Assembly: GCF_007677725.1 (NCBI RefSeq)
Contig: NZ_VEDF01000006.1
Coordinates: 186,001-250,000, forward strand
Direction: 5' to 3'
Source of the DNA: Pseudomonas sp. URMO17WK12:I11
GTDB taxonomy: Bacteria; Pseudomonadota; Gammaproteobacteria; Pseudomonadales; Pseudomonadaceae
DNA length: 64,000 bases
In this document: positions 25,802 through 35,924 of the stretch, piece after piece
How positions within the stretch are numbered: the stretch's first letter is position 1
Layout: each line of letters starts with the position of its first letter
Position numbers and translations under genes: made by a program
The notes under the pieces: generated by a model
Databases searched by the model: none
Seen by the model: only the letters and a program-made list of their open reading frames with translations
What the model was told of the DNA's origin: nothing

Positions 25802-26740
25802 TCATGGACGCACCGGGGTCAACACCGACTCACCGGCAAAGAAAGCCTGCAGATTGCGCAGCACCAGCTCCACGGTATCGCGCGCAGCTTCAGGCGACTG
25901 GCCCGCGACGTGTGGCGTGAGCACGGTGTTGCCCAGGACCTTGAGCGCATCGGGCACTGCCGGCTCGTCGTCGAAGACATCCAGCGCAGCGCCGGCCAGG
26001 CGCCCCTGTTGCAGGGCCGATACCAATGCCTGGGTATCCACCACGCTGGCCCGGGCAATGTTCACCAGGTATCCCTCGGCGCCGAGCGCATGCAGTACCT
26101 GCGCGTCCACCAAGTGGCGTGTCGCGGCACCGCCAGGCGTGGCAACGAGCAGAATGTCCACCGCGGCGGCCAACGCAACCGGGCTGTCGAACCAGGTATA
26201 AGGCAGTCCTTCGCGGGCAGTGCGGCTGTGGTAACTGATGGGCATGTCGAAGCCCAGGTTGGCGCGCTTGGCGATCGCCAGGCCAACCGCACCGAGCCCC
26301 AGAATGCCCAGGCGCTTACCGCTCACCGAGGGGCTGATGACCCGATTCCACTCGCCACGTCGCGTGCTGGCGTCGGCGCGGGGAATGTCGCGCAGCAGGG
26401 CCAGGAGCAACGCCAAGGCGTGATCGGCCACCGCTGCGGCATTGGCCCCCGCGCCATTGGTGACGGTAATGCCGCGAGCAGCGGCGGCGGCCAGATCGAC
26501 CTGCTCGTAGCCTGCGCCGATCACGCAGATGATCTGCAGCGCGGGCAAGGCGGTGATTTCCGCTGCGCTCAAACCCAGCGGACCGCGCGTCAGTACGGCA
26601 TCGATCGTGCCGGCATGGTGCTCAATGGCCTGGCTGCGCAGTTCTGGCGAGGGCGCACGGATCAGCCGGTAACCGGCCTGCTCAAGCAGAGGCAAGTAGG
26701 CGTCGACGGTTTCAACCAGAACCAGAATCGTTTTATGCAT
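25802..26740 (-). CDS. D-isomer-specific 2-hydroxyacid dehydrogenase
   Basis: 312 residues. The NAD(P)-binding motif GKRLGILGLGAVGLAIAKRA (~145-164) and the catalytic Arg in VNIARASVVD, the Glu in DVFDDEPAVP and the His in LTPHVAGQS are all present, so the enzyme should be active. The family includes glyoxylate/hydroxypyruvate reductases (GhrB-like) and others; hydroxypyruvate or glyoxylate would fit the neighbourhood of the purine and glyoxylate genes, but the substrate is not decided by sequence. It sits 46 bp upstream of the PhzF-like gene on the same strand. Confidence 0.87.
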   Translation of the reverse strand: MHKTILVLVETVDAYLPLLEQAGYRLIRAPSPELRSQAIEHHAGTIDAVLTRGPLGLSAAEITALPALQIICVIGAGYEQVDLAAAAARGITVTNGAGANAAAVADHALALLLALLRDIPRADASTRRGEWNRVISPSVSGKRLGILGLGAVGLAIAKRANLGFDMPISYHSRTAREGLPYTWFDSPVALAAAVDILLVATPGGAATRHLVDAQVLHALGAEGYLVNIARASVVDTQALVSALQQGRLAGAALDVFDDEPAVPDALKVLGNTVLTPHVAGQSPEAARDTVELVLRNLQAFFAGESVLTPVRP

Positions 26741-26873
26741 GCCGCCACCTTCGAGGATCGAAGCGGCATTATGCGGAGTGACCCGGCGGTACAGTCAAAC
26801 GGAAAAACCAGGGCCAACTGTACTGTATGGGCAAACGGACACCCTTGCGGCGCCCGTGCCTCGATGTTCGGCG

Positions 26874-27290
26874 TTATTGCCCGAATGCGCGTCCCAAGCC
26901 GCCGGGCACGCCGCTGCTATCGGTATCCTGCCAAGGGCCCTCGGGGCTCACTGACCAGCTCCAGCCATTGTCATAGCGATAATAGGTGCGCTGGCGATAG
27001 AACACATTGGTCTTCTTCTCGAGCACATAGACACCCAGTTTAGGGTCCCAGTGGCTCGCGCCGCCGGGCGGTGGCGCGAAGCTGGCGGAGGTGCGTGGCA
27101 TCGGTTTGGGCGCTGGCGCCGGCTTGTCCACCGGGGTCGAGGGCTGGCCGCCTGGCAAGGGCTTGACCGCAGGTCCGGTGCGCGGCGGCACCGTTTCGAT
27201 AGGCGGCGATGGCTCACGCGGCGGGTGCGAGGTGCACGCGGACAAGCCCACGGCCAAGGCAATCAAGGTCAGGCGGACGGTGCTGTGCAT
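26874..27290 (-). CDS. Small proline-rich lipoprotein, downstream of ccmI
   Basis: 138 residues. The signal sequence MHSTVRLTLIALAVGLSAC ends in a lipobox (LSAC), so residue 19 is probably lipidated. A Pro-rich linker (~20-75, PPREPSPPIETVPPRTG...) leads to a short C-terminal domain rich in Tyr/Trp (YVLEKKTNVFYRQRTYYRYDNGWSWS). No family known to me. It starts 12 bp after the ccmI stop, so it could be the last gene of the ccm operon. Confidence 0.75.
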   Translation of the reverse strand: MHSTVRLTLIALAVGLSACTSHPPREPSPPIETVPPRTGPAVKPLPGGQPSTPVDKPAPAPKPMPRTSASFAPPPGGASHWDPKLGVYVLEKKTNVFYRQRTYYRYDNGWSWSVSPEGPWQDTDSSGVPGGLGRAFGQ

Positions 27291-27302
27291 GGCATTGCTC
27301 TC

Positions 27303-28487
27303 TTACTGGTCGGGGCTGTCGATGGTCAGCTGCTGGGTGGCCGTGGTGGTCGTGGCCACAGGCGCTCCCTGACCGATCCACTCGCCGTGCGTGGGCTGGC
27401 CGGCGCGGGAGACGCGTGCAACCAGTTGGACTTCGGCGAATTGAGACAGTTTCATCTGCGCCAGCATGGCATCGGCATCGGTCAACGCCACTTCGATGGG
27501 TAACTGCGCCACCGTCACTCGCCTGGCCGCCAGCGGCATGGGCGGGCCATTGCTGGCACGGGCGAAGATGAACACGCTGTCGTCCGGTTTCACCTTGTCC
27601 TTGAGCGCAGGCGCCAGCGCGACCTGTACGGTGAGGCGTACCGGCGCCGTGGCCTGGGAACCGCCATTACCCAAGCGCTGCGCGGCCCGGTCGATGCCGC
27701 CTTGCAGCGCCGCGCGCGAGGCGTCGCCTGCGGGCAGTTGCGCCAGCAGGCGGTTCCAGTAATCGATCGCTTCCTGGTATCGCTCGCCTTCGAACGCGGC
27801 GATACCTCGCAGGCCCAGGCTGGTGACTTCATTGGCATCGGCGCGCAGCGCTTCATCGGTCAGCGCCTGCAACTGCGGGCTCCACTGTTTGTCAGCGGCA
27901 AAATACAGCGCCTGGGCCCATTGCCCCAGCAGCTCGGGCTGGCGACCGGCCAATGCCACGGCGCGCTCGTAGGTGCGCGCGGCATCGGCCGGGCGCTGTT
28001 CGGCCATGTAGGCGCGGCCGAGGAAATACAGGCCTTCGGCCGAGTCAGGCTGAGCCTGCACGGCCCGCTCCAGGCGTGTGGTCATCTCCTCGAGGCTCTT
28101 GGGCGCGGCGGCGAACTCCTGCGTCAGCGCCACCTTGTCGGCAGCGCCAAAATGCACGTAAAGGCCCAGCGCTGCCAGCGGCACCAGCAGCGCGGCCAGC
28201 AGCGGCAGGGCCTTGCCCAGGTGGCCCTGGCGCGAAGGTTCGGCGTTTTCGGTGTCGGCCAGCAACTCGCGCGCCGCTTCGTCGCGCCCGCTGGCCAACT
28301 GCACCGGGTCGAGCACGCCTGCGGCCTGCTGCGCCGTCAACTCGGCGACCCGCTCCTGGTACAAGGCCACATTGAGCGCGGTACGGTCTTCTTCCTGCTG
28401 CTGGCGGCGGCCACGCAGGATCGGAATCAGCAAAAAACCAAGGGCGGCGAGCAGCAGCAGGCCCGCGCTAAGCCAGAATTCAGTCAT
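27303..28487 (-). CDS. ccmI: Cytochrome c-type biogenesis protein CcmI
   Basis: 394 residues from the ATG at 28487. Two N-terminal hydrophobic segments surround a cytoplasmic loop ([43 protein letters not shown]), followed by a periplasmic TPR-like domain (residues ~150-260: [26 protein letters not shown]) and a C-terminal beta domain with [11 protein letters not shown]. CcmI chaperones apocytochrome c to the heme ligation complex. Its start overlaps ccmH by 8 bp. Confidence 0.92.
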   Translation of the reverse strand: MTEFWLSAGLLLLAALGFLLIPILRGRRQQQEEDRTALNVALYQERVAELTAQQAAGVLDPVQLASGRDEAARELLADTENAEPSRQGHLGKALPLLAALLVPLAALGLYVHFGAADKVALTQEFAAAPKSLEEMTTRLERAVQAQPDSAEGLYFLGRAYMAEQRPADAARTYERAVALAGRQPELLGQWAQALYFAADKQWSPQLQALTDEALRADANEVTSLGLRGIAAFEGERYQEAIDYWNRLLAQLPAGDASRAALQGGIDRAAQRLGNGGSQATAPVRLTVQVALAPALKDKVKPDDSVFIFARASNGPPMPLAARRVTVAQLPIEVALTDADAMLAQMKLSQFAEVQLVARVSRAGQPTHGEWIGQGAPVATTTTATQQLTIDSPDQ

Positions 28488-28956
28488 GGGTAGGATCTTT
28501 TTCCAGCAGTTTGGCCAAACGTCGGCGTTCTTCGCCAGACAGCTCATCACGCACTTGCGCAGCCGCGCCACGGCGGCGGCGCACGATCACCGCCAGCACC
28601 ACGAAGCCTGCGCCCAGAAGGATGCCGGGGCCGAACCAGAGCAACCAGGTACGGCCACTGAGCGCCGGTTTGTAGCGCACGAAATCACCGTAGCGGTCGA
28701 CCATGAATTCGATGATCTGCTCATTGCTCTGGCCCTGACCGAGCATGCGGAAGATTTCCCGGCGTAGATCGGCGGCGATCGGTGCATTGGAGTCGGCGAT
28801 GTCCTGGTTCTGGCACTTGGGGCAGCGCAACTCCTTGGTCAGTTGCTGATAGCGCTCGCGCTCGGCGTCATCACGAAACTGATAGGTGTCGATGGCCGCC
28901 TTGGCCACGCCAGCCAGGCTCATGCCGAGTACGGCGGCTGCCAGCCAGCGCCTCAT
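28480..28956 (-). CDS. ccmH: Cytochrome c-type biogenesis protein CcmH
   Basis: 158 residues with signal sequence and the redox motif LRCPKCQNQ (Cys45 and Cys48, the CcmH LRCxxCQ signature). A C-terminal membrane segment ([23 protein letters not shown]) anchors it. It reduces the apocytochrome heme-binding cysteines, together with CcmG. Overlaps ccmG by 4 bp and ccmI by 8 bp; ATGA-type coupling. Confidence 0.94.
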   Translation of the reverse strand: MRRWLAAAVLGMSLAGVAKAAIDTYQFRDDAERERYQQLTKELRCPKCQNQDIADSNAPIAADLRREIFRMLGQGQSNEQIIEFMVDRYGDFVRYKPALSGRTWLLWFGPGILLGAGFVVLAVIVRRRRGAAAQVRDELSGEERRRLAKLLEKDPTHD

Positions 28957-29489
28957 GGTTGGGCCTCATCGACCAGGCCCTGGTACAACGGCGCCAGTTG
29001 TTCGCGCCAGACGCTGGCGTCGACCACGCCGACATGCTTGTAGCGGATCACGCCCTGGGCATCGATCAGGAAGGTTTCCGGTGCGCCATACACGCCCAGG
29101 TCCAGCCCCAGGCTGCCCTGCTCGTCGCGGATATCCAGCTGGTAAGGGTTGTGGAATTCAGCCAGCCATTTCTGCGCAGCGGCGTTGTCATCCTTGTAGT
29201 TGATGCCGTAGATCACCACACCCTGCTGGGCCAACTGGTTCAAGTACGGGTGCTCGACCTTGCACGACGGGCACCAGGTCGCCCAGACGTTGACCAGCGC
29301 CGGCTGGCCCTGCAGGTCGGCCTGGGTCAGCATCCGCTCGCCGTGGGTCGAGGCCAGCGAAAACGCCGGGAACGGCTTGCCGATCATCGCCGAGGGCAGC
29401 TCTTCGGGCTTGAGGAACAGCCCCTTGTAGAGAAACACCGCCATCAGCAGAAACAGCGCCAACGGCAGAATCATGATCCAACGCTTCAT
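28953..29489 (-). CDS. ccmG: Thiol:disulfide interchange protein CcmG/DsbE
   Basis: 178 residues: one N-terminal membrane anchor (WIMILPLALFLLMAVFLYKGLF), then a thioredoxin-like periplasmic domain with WATWCPSCKVEHP (Cys73, Cys76) and the GAPETFLID cis-Pro loop region. CcmG reduces the disulfide of apocytochrome c / CcmH. It overlaps ccmF by 4 bp. Confidence 0.95.
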   Translation of the reverse strand: MKRWIMILPLALFLLMAVFLYKGLFLKPEELPSAMIGKPFPAFSLASTHGERMLTQADLQGQPALVNVWATWCPSCKVEHPYLNQLAQQGVVIYGINYKDDNAAAQKWLAEFHNPYQLDIRDEQGSLGLDLGVYGAPETFLIDAQGVIRYKHVGVVDASVWREQLAPLYQGLVDEAQP

Positions 29490-31474
29490 GCTGGCGCTCC
29501 AGACACGCCCAGGGCCTCACGCACCCGGGTCTTGACCTTGACGCGATAGCGTCGATCCAAGGCCGCCAGCAACCCGCCCAGGCCAGTCAGCAGACCGCCC
29601 AGCCAGATCCAGCGAACATAGGGCTTGATGTGCACGCGCACGGCCCAGGCACCGTTTTCCAGCGGCTCGCCCAATGCAACGTAGAGATCACGGGTGAAAC
29701 CGGCATCGATCCCCGCTTCGGTCATCATCGACTGCTGCACGGTGTACAAACGTTTTTCCGGATGCAGAGTGGTCACGCCCCGCCCGTCTCGGGTCACCAC
29801 AATGGTGCCTTTGTCGGAAATGAAGTTGGGCCCCTCGAAGTGCTTGGCCCCTTCGAAGAGGAAGCGGTACCCGCCCAACTCGACGCTCTCGCCGGGTGCC
29901 ATGCGCAGGTCGCGCTCAGCGCTGTTGTTGCTCGACAGCACCACGCCCAAGGCGCACACCGCCAGGCCCAGGTGCGCCAGCTGCATGCCCCAGTAGCTGC
30001 GCGAAAGGCTGCGCAGGCCTTTGCCCAGGCCTTTGTGCCGAGTCTTGTCGAAAATATCGCGCAGACCCCCGAGCACCACCCAGGCGGCCAAGGCGAAGGC
30101 GCTCAAGGTCGGCCAGGCGAAATCATCGACGATCAGGCCGGCGACCGGCGCCAGTACGGCGCTGCCGATCAGTACCGGGGTCATCATGCCAAGCAGCCAT
30201 TGGCCCGGCGTATCTTTCCAGCGCACCACCACGCCGAGGCTCAACACCACCATCAGCAGTGCCATCAGCGGCAGGAACAGGGCGTCGAAGTACGGTGGGC
30301 CGACTGACAGCTTGGCCCCGGTCAAGGCATCGAGCACCAAGGGATACAGGGTGCCGAGCAGGATCATCGAGGCCGCTACCACCAGCACCAGGTTATTGGC
30401 CAGCAGCAGCGTTTCCCGAGACCACAGGGCGAAGCCCACCTGGCTCTTGACCACCGGCGCGCGCAAGGCGAACAGCGTCAGCGAACCGCCGACGACGAAC
30501 AGCAGGAAGATCAGGATGAACACACCACGGGCCGGGTCCGAGGCAAACGCATGCACCGAGGTCAGCACCCCGGAGCGCACCAGGAAGGTACCCAGCAGGC
30601 TCAGCGAAAAGGCGGCAATGGCCAGCAACACGGTCCAGCTCTTGAATACCCCGCGTTTTTCGGTGACCGCCAACGAGTGGATCAGCGCGGTGCCCACCAA
30701 CCATGGCATGAACGAGGCGTTTTCCACCGGGTCCCAGAACCACCAGCCGCCCCAGCCCAACTCATAGTAGGCCCACCACGAGCCCAGGGTGATGCCCACC
30801 CCGAGAAAAGCCCAGGCGACGATGGTCCAGGGCCGCGACCAGCGCGCCCAGGCCGCATCCAGACGGCCGCCGAGCAACGCCGCGATGGCGAAGGCGAAGG
30901 CCACCGAAAAACCCACGTAACCCATGTACAGCATCGGCGGATGAACGATCAGGCCGAAGTCCTGCAGCAACGGGTTGAGGTCGCGCCCATCGGTGGGCAC
31001 CTGCGGCAGCAGGCGCTGGAACGGGTTGGAGGTGATGATCAGGAAGCTCAGGAAGCCGACGCTGATCATGCCCATGACCGCCAGCACGCGCGCGAGCATG
31101 ACCTGCGGCAGTTGCCGCGAAAACACCGAGACGGCGAAGGTCCAGCCGCCGAGGATCAAGGCCCAGAGCAGCAGCGAGCCTTCGTGCGCGCCCCACACTG
31201 CACTGAACTTGTAGTACCAGGGCAAGGCGCTATTGGAATTGCTGGCCACATAGGCGACCGAGAAATTGTCGGTCATGAAGGCGTGGGTCAGGCAGGCGAA
31301 GGCGAATGCGAGGAAGGCGAATTGGCCCCAGGCTGCCGGGCGCGCCAGGCTCATCCACAGGCTGTCGCCGCGCCAGGCGCCGACCAGCGGCAGGGTGGCC
31401 TGCACGCTGGCGAAGCAGATCGCCAGGATCATCGCCAACTGGCCCAGCTCAGGGATCACCAGGGCGGCATTCAT
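29486..31474 (-). CDS. ccmF: Heme lyase CcmF
   Basis: 662 residues, about 15 membrane segments. The heme-handling WWD motif [19 protein letters not shown] is visible near residues 234-252, with flanking conserved histidines. CcmF, with CcmH and CcmI, attaches heme to the CxxCH cysteines. Overlaps ccmE and ccmG by 4 bp each, as expected for this tightly packed operon. Confidence 0.96.
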   Translation of the reverse strand: MNAALVIPELGQLAMILAICFASVQATLPLVGAWRGDSLWMSLARPAAWGQFAFLAFAFACLTHAFMTDNFSVAYVASNSNSALPWYYKFSAVWGAHEGSLLLWALILGGWTFAVSVFSRQLPQVMLARVLAVMGMISVGFLSFLIITSNPFQRLLPQVPTDGRDLNPLLQDFGLIVHPPMLYMGYVGFSVAFAFAIAALLGGRLDAAWARWSRPWTIVAWAFLGVGITLGSWWAYYELGWGGWWFWDPVENASFMPWLVGTALIHSLAVTEKRGVFKSWTVLLAIAAFSLSLLGTFLVRSGVLTSVHAFASDPARGVFILIFLLFVVGGSLTLFALRAPVVKSQVGFALWSRETLLLANNLVLVVAASMILLGTLYPLVLDALTGAKLSVGPPYFDALFLPLMALLMVVLSLGVVVRWKDTPGQWLLGMMTPVLIGSAVLAPVAGLIVDDFAWPTLSAFALAAWVVLGGLRDIFDKTRHKGLGKGLRSLSRSYWGMQLAHLGLAVCALGVVLSSNNSAERDLRMAPGESVELGGYRFLFEGAKHFEGPNFISDKGTIVVTRDGRGVTTLHPEKRLYTVQQSMMTEAGIDAGFTRDLYVALGEPLENGAWAVRVHIKPYVRWIWLGGLLTGLGGLLAALDRRYRVKVKTRVREALGVSGAPA

Positions 31475-31926
31475 GGCTGCACCTGCGCGCCGCTGGCTGC
31501 CTGGCCGCTTTCCTTGAGCGCTTTGGTCACCTCTGGCGGCATGTACTTTTCGTCGTGCTTGGCCAGCACCTCGTCGGCGACTACCACGCCTTGCGCATTG
31601 AGCTTGCCCAAGGCGACGATGCCCTGACCTTCACGGAACAGGTCGGGCAAGATGCCGCGGTAGGTGATCGGCACGGCCTTGTTGAAGTCGGTGACTACAA
31701 AGCGCACATCGAGCGAGTCGGAGGAACGCTGCACCGAGCCCTTTTCGACCATGCCGCCTGCGCGAATGCGCGTGTCCAGCGGTGCCTCGCCGTTGGCGAT
31801 CTGCGTCGGGGTGTAAAACAGGTTGATGTTCTGTTGCAGGGCGCTCAAGGCGAAGGCAACGGCCACCGCGACCCCGGCCAGCAGGCCGAGGATCAGGAAC
31901 AGGCGTTTCTTGCGCTGCGGTTTCAC
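31471..31926 (-). CDS. ccmE: Periplasmic heme chaperone CcmE
   Basis: 151 residues from a GTG at 31926, whose GTGA overlaps the ccmD stop; this is preferred to a longer frame that would lie inside ccm[23 protein letters not shown] is the membrane anchor, and the heme-binding site is [13 protein letters not shown] (His124, Tyr128). CcmE carries heme from CcmC to CcmF. Confidence 0.93.
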   Translation of the reverse strand: MKPQRKKRLFLILGLLAGVAVAVAFALSALQQNINLFYTPTQIANGEAPLDTRIRAGGMVEKGSVQRSSDSLDVRFVVTDFNKAVPITYRGILPDLFREGQGIVALGKLNAQGVVVADEVLAKHDEKYMPPEVTKALKESGQAASGAQVQP

Positions 31927-32099
31927 AGGTTGTTCTCCCGGCGCAGACGACGCGCCTCTTCTTGCAAGTAGCGACGCCGAGCGAGCCACGGAGCGGCAAC
32001 GTTCAGCGCCAGGACCGCCAGGCAGATGCCGTAGGCCGACCAGACGTACAGGCCATGATGGCCCATGGCGAGAAACTCGCCGAAGGATGCGAAACTCAT
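31923..32099 (-). CDS. ccmD: Heme exporter subunit CcmD
   Basis: 58 residues: [24 protein letters not shown] opens the protein, followed by one membrane segment and a basic tail ([18 protein letters not shown]). This is the typical CcmD layout. It helps release heme-loaded CcmE from CcmABC. Overlaps ccmC and ccmE by 4 bp at either end. Confidence 0.92.
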   Translation of the reverse strand: MSFASFGEFLAMGHHGLYVWSAYGICLAVLALNVAAPWLARRRYLQEEARRLRRENNL

Positions 32100-32863
32100 C
32101 GCGCGGCCCTCCGTTCCAGGCTGCTCGACACTTCGTCGCGCACCCAACTGGCGCGGGCCTCGCGCTTGAGCACTTCGAGGCGCATGCGCATCAGCAGCAC
32201 GGCGCCGAAGAAGCAGTAGAAGCCGAGCGCCGTGCACAACAGTGGCAGCCACATTTCGGCAGGCATGGCCGGTTTCTCGGTCAGGCTGAAGGTGGCGCCC
32301 TGGTGCAGGGTGTTCCACCACTCCACCGAGTACTTGATGATCGGGATGTTGATCACCCCGACGATGGCCAGCACCGCACAGGCTTTACCCGCGCTGTCGC
32401 GATTGCTGATGGCCTGGCCCAGGGCGATGATGCCGAAGTACAGGAACAGCAAGATCAGCATCGACGTCAGCCGCGCGTCCCACACCCACCAGCTGCCCCA
32501 GGTCGGCTTGCCCCAGATTGCCCCGGTGACCAGCGCCAACGCGGTCATCCAGGCGCCGATCGGCGCTGCGCATTGCAAGGCGACGTCAGCCAGTTTCATT
32601 TTCCATACCAGGCCCACCACCCCGGCCAGGGCCATCAGCACATAGCAGGACTGGGCGAGCATCGCCGCTGGCACATGGATATAGATGATGCGAAAACTGT
32701 TGCCCTGCTGGTAGTCCTGCGGCGCGAAGCCAAGGCCCCAGACCACGCCGACCGCCAGCAGCAGCGCAGCAGCGAACGCCAGCCACGGCAGCAGGCGAGC
32801 GCTGATGGCGTAGAACCATTTCGGCGAACCCAGTTTGTGAAACCACGTCCAGCTAATTTTCAT
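32096..32863 (-). CDS. ccmC: Heme exporter/transfer protein CcmC
   Basis: 255 residues from the ATG at 32863 ([18 protein letters not shown]); an ATG three codons upstream (32872) is an alternative. Six membrane segments and the WWD motif [13 protein letters not shown] (~residues 121-133), with the flanking histidines of the family (YIHVPAAML). CcmC loads heme onto CcmE. It lies 41 bp from ccmB and overlaps ccmD by 4 bp. Confidence 0.94.
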   Translation of the reverse strand: MKISWTWFHKLGSPKWFYAISARLLPWLAFAAALLLAVGVVWGLGFAPQDYQQGNSFRIIYIHVPAAMLAQSCYVLMALAGVVGLVWKMKLADVALQCAAPIGAWMTALALVTGAIWGKPTWGSWWVWDARLTSMLILLFLYFGIIALGQAISNRDSAGKACAVLAIVGVINIPIIKYSVEWWNTLHQGATFSLTEKPAMPAEMWLPLLCTALGFYCFFGAVLLMRMRLEVLKREARASWVRDEVSSSLERRAAR

Positions 32864-32904
32864 CAGGTACATCCGGTGTTAGCCGGGCTTGGGCCCGGGA
32901 CTCG

Positions 32905-33573
32905 TTATTCGCCGACGCTGATCTTCAGGCCGGCGGCTATCGCAAAAGGTGCCAAGGTCACGGCCAAGGCCGTCAGGCTGGCCAGCCAGAGCAGGTGGCC
33001 GGTGGCTGGCATATTCTGCAACGCCGCCTGCAGCGCACCACTGCCCAGGATCAATACAGGGATATACAACGGCAGAATCAGCAACGCCAGCAGCAGACCA
33101 CCGCGCTTGAGCCCGACCGTCAGTGCCGCGCCCACGGCGCCCAGCAGGCTCAGCACCGGAGTGCCGAGCAACAAAGAACCGAGCAGCACCGGCAGGCAAT
33201 GGCTCGGCAGGCCCAGCATCAAGGCCAGCAGCGGCGCCAGCACGACCAGCGCCAGCCCGGAAAATACCCAGTGCGCCAAGACCTTGGCCAGCACCAGCAG
33301 CGCCAGCGGATGCGGTGAGAGCACCCACTGCTCCAGCGAACCGTCCTCGAAATCGCTGCGAAACAGGCCGTCCAGCGACAGCAGCACCGCCAGCAAGGCA
33401 GCCACCCAGACCAATCCCGGTGACAAGGTTTGCAACAATTGACTTTCCGGACCGACGGCCAGCGGAAACAGCGCCACCACGATGGCGAAGAATACCAGCG
33501 GGTTGGCCAGTTCTGCCGGACGGCGGAACAGCAAGCGCGCTTCGCGGCGCAGCAACAGAATGAATACGCTCAT
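32905..33573 (-). CDS. ccmB: Heme exporter membrane protein CcmB
   Basis: 222 residues, the usual CcmB length. The ATG at 33573 overlaps the ccmA stop (ATGA) and is preferred to one three codons upstream. Six membrane segments; [23 protein letters not shown] is the conserved cytoplasmic loop that contacts the CcmA ATPase. Confidence 0.94.
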   Translation of the reverse strand: MSVFILLLRREARLLFRRPAELANPLVFFAIVVALFPLAVGPESQLLQTLSPGLVWVAALLAVLLSLDGLFRSDFEDGSLEQWVLSPHPLALLVLAKVLAHWVFSGLALVVLAPLLALMLGLPSHCLPVLLGSLLLGTPVLSLLGAVGAALTVGLKRGGLLLALLILPLYIPVLILGSGALQAALQNMPATGHLLWLASLTALAVTLAPFAIAAGLKISVGE

Positions 33574-34202
33574 GCCGCCCATTGCCCCAGGTTCAGTTCA
33601 CGGTAACCAGAAGGCTTGCGCGCAAGGCTGTGGTGGGTGGTCAAGACCACCGTCCCACCCTGCTCGCAATGGGTCGCCAGGTGCGCTTCGAGCTGCGCCA
33701 CGCCCTGCTTGTCCAGGGCGGTGAACGGCTCGTCGAGAATCCACAGCGGTGGCCCCGGCAGATACAGGCGGGCCAAGGCCACGCGGCGCTGCTGGCCGGC
33801 CGACAGGGTATGGCAAGGCACGTCTTCGAAACCACGCAGGCCGATCGCCGCCAGTGCGGTCCAGATCGCCTCGCGGCTGGCTGGCTGGTGCAAGGCGCAC
33901 AACCAGGCGAGGTTCTCTTCGGCGCTGAGCAGGTCCTTGATGCCTGCGGCATGGCCGATCCATAGCAGCAGGCTGGCCAGGGCCTGGCGTTGCTCGCCCA
34001 GCGCTCGACCATTGAGCAGGATTTGCCCGGCGGTCGGCTGCATCAGGCCCGCGAGCAAACGCAACAGGCTGGTCTTGCCGCTGCCGTTAGGGCCGCTGAT
34101 CTGCAGCATGTCGCCAGGGCGCAGGGCGACATCGAGCTGCTCGAAGAGCAGGCGCCAGTCGCGCTCGCAGGCCAGGCCTACGGCTTGGAGGTGAAGGGTC
34201 AC
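33570..34202 (-). CDS. ccmA: ABC transporter ATPase CcmA
   Basis: 210 residues. Walker A GPNGSGKT (37-44), signature [14 protein letters not shown], Walker [13 protein letters not shown]. It powers release of holo-CcmE from CcmCD. First gene of ccmABCDEFGHI; a TATAAT on the minus strand at 34311-34316 is a candidate -10. Cytochrome c-type proteins in this organism, such as the PuuD domain encoded at 1.5 kb, would need this system. Confidence 0.95.
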   Translation of the reverse strand: MTLHLQAVGLACERDWRLLFEQLDVALRPGDMLQISGPNGSGKTSLLRLLAGLMQPTAGQILLNGRALGEQRQALASLLLWIGHAAGIKDLLSAEENLAWLCALHQPASREAIWTALAAIGLRGFEDVPCHTLSAGQQRRVALARLYLPGPPLWILDEPFTALDKQGVAQLEAHLATHCEQGGTVVLTTHHSLARKPSGYRELNLGQWAA

Positions 34203-34310
34203 GGGTTCGCCTTATGTGCTCGGCAGCCACGCTGGCATGGCCAGCGCACTGCCAATGTCTCAAGTCACTCGCCACCCTGCCGTTATACTGGCCAGTGAGG
34301 AGCGGTCGGC

Positions 34311-34316
34311 ATTATA
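34311..34316 (-). promoter_or_regulatory. Candidate -10 element for the ccm operon
   Basis: TATAAT on the minus strand, 108 bp before the ccmA start, in the region divergent from the FliK-like gene. No convincing -35 at the right spacing (CTTGCT at 16 bp is the nearest). Confidence 0.3.
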
Positions 34317-34355
34317 CATGCCTGCCCCGGCAAGCAAGCTGACCGGTACGACAGG

Positions 34356-34365
34356 TTGTATACAA
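34356..34365. promoter_or_regulatory. Third perfect copy of TTGTATACAA, at the start of the FliK-like gene
   Basis: The same 10-bp palindrome found twice at gcl/glcG ends 2 bp before the ATG at 34368, where the ribosome-binding site should be. Binding there would block expression, but a chance occurrence cannot be excluded. Confidence 0.35.
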
Positions 34366-34367
34366 TC

Positions 34368-35924
34368 ATGACTGAAATCAATAGTCTCAGCGCACAAACC
34401 GCTTTCAACAGCCAAGTCCTCAAGGCCCAGCTCAGTGGCCAGTTGCTGCAGTTGACCCAGGACCAGCCCGGTCTGCTCAAGCCCGGCGAAACCGCCCAGG
34501 CCCAAGTACTGGGCCTGCGCCAGACGGGCAGTACCTTCCAACTGTTGCTGCAGGTGGTGCAAGCCGACGGCAACCAGACCCACGTCCAAGCCAGCACCAC
34601 CCAGCCGCTCGCCCCAGGCAGCCAGATCACCGTTACCCAGCCGCAGAGCAACAGCCTGGCATTGCTGGTGCCACAGGCCAATGCCAGCGCCATGGCAACC
34701 CTCACTCAGCTCGATACCAGCAAGATACCGCTGGGTAGCCTGCTGCAGGGCAAGGTACTGACCAATCAGGCGCTGCCTGCTGGGCCAGGCCAGGCGGCCG
34801 GCTATCGCGCCCTGGTGACGCTGCTCAACACTGCCCAGGCCGGCGCTACGCTCACGCTCGACAGCCCTCGCCCGCTTGCCGTGGGCAGCCTGCTCAGCGC
34901 CGTCGTGCAAGGTGACCAGGCGCTGCGCTTGGTACCCTTGAGTGGCCGTCAGGAGCAGCTGAACATCGCCCAGCACCTGCAGGCCCAGCAACACCGCCAG
35001 GCGTCGCTGCCGAGCCTGCTCAATGCCTTGCAGCAACTGGCCAGCCGCCCGAGCGTCGACGGGGCGCTGCGCGTCAGCGCCAGCAGCCTGCTGGCCAGCC
35101 TGCCGGACGCTCGACAATTGAGCGACAGCAAGCTGCTTGCCCAAGCCCTCGACAACAGTGGCGCCTTCCTCGAACCGAAGCTGCTCACAGGCCAAGCTGC
35201 GGGGATGGCCAGTGACCTCAAGACCCAGCTGTTGCGCCTGATGGCTCAGGCCACGGTCAGCGCGCCGGGCAACCCAGCGATCGCTGCGACGAGCCTGGCG
35301 CAAGCACTGCCGGTGATGGCCCGTAGTGCCCTGGGCATGCTCGAACGGGTCAGCCCCAAGACGCCGCCGGGCGCGTTTCCCATGCCCTCGCGGCTGCTGC
35401 ACGCCCTGGAAGACGAAGGCGACGTACAGCAGCTGCTGCGCTTGGCCGCCGCCGCCATTTCGCGCTTGCAGAGCCATGCGCTGAGCAGCTTGCAGCAATC
35501 GGGCAGCTTGGAAAACGGCAACCTGCAGACCACCTGGCAAACCGAGATACCGGTACGTCACGGGCAAGACTTCATACCGTTGCAGGTCAAGCTGCAGCGC
35601 GAGGAGACCCCCGAACAACAGGCGCAACGCCAGCGCGATCCGGCCGATCCTGTGCAAGCGCTGTGGCGCATCGACCTGGCCTTCGACCTCGCGCCATTGG
35701 GGCCGCTGCAGGTTCAGGCGCAATTGAGCCAAGGTCGTTTGTCCGGGCAGCTATGGGCCGAGCACGAGCGCACGGCACGTTTGATCGACAGCCAGCTCGG
35801 CGCCCTGCGCGAACGGCTGCTGGCCCGCGGCCTGGATGTCGGCGACCTGGACTGCTACCAAGGCAGTCCGCCACAAGGACCGCAGACGCGGGTCGAACAG
35901 CGTTGGGTGGATGAAACAGCATGA
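34368..35924 (+). CDS. FliK-like protein with hook-length control C-terminal domain
   Basis: 518 residues from the ATG at 34368; the frame opens at a TTG four codons earlier. The N-terminal two-thirds is Gln/Leu/Ala-rich and of low complexity, as in FliK proteins. The C-terminal part (WRIDLAFDLAPLGPLQVQAQL, RLSGQLWAEHERTARLIDSQ, RERLLARGLDVGDLDCYQG) is the Flg_hook/FliK-C domain that contacts FlhB during the export-specificity switch. It is distinct from the canonical fliK at 61642. The overlap (ATGA) with the next gene, which resembles the FlhB cytoplasmic domain, suggests the two products interact. No classical ribosome-binding site precedes it. Confidence 0.85.
   Translation: MTEINSLSAQTAFNSQVLKAQLSGQLLQLTQDQPGLLKPGETAQAQVLGLRQTGSTFQLLLQVVQADGNQTHVQASTTQPLAPGSQITVTQPQSNSLALLVPQANASAMATLTQLDTSKIPLGSLLQGKVLTNQALPAGPGQAAGYRALVTLLNTAQAGATLTLDSPRPLAVGSLLSAVVQGDQALRLVPLSGRQEQLNIAQHLQAQQHRQASLPSLLNALQQLASRPSVDGALRVSASSLLASLPDARQLSDSKLLAQALDNSGAFLEPKLLTGQAAGMASDLKTQLLRLMAQATVSAPGNPAIAATSLAQALPVMARSALGMLERVSPKTPPGAFPMPSRLLHALEDEGDVQQLLRLAAAAISRLQSHALSSLQQSGSLENGNLQTTWQTEIPVRHGQDFIPLQVKLQREETPEQQAQRQRDPADPVQALWRIDLAFDLAPLGPLQVQAQLSQGRLSGQLWAEHERTARLIDSQLGALRERLLARGLDVGDLDCYQGSPPQGPQTRVEQRWVDETA

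Noticed and set aside
34260..35732. 490-codon open frame antisense to the FliK-like gene
   Set aside because: Shadow of a Gln/Leu-rich gene; no motif, no ribosome-binding site.
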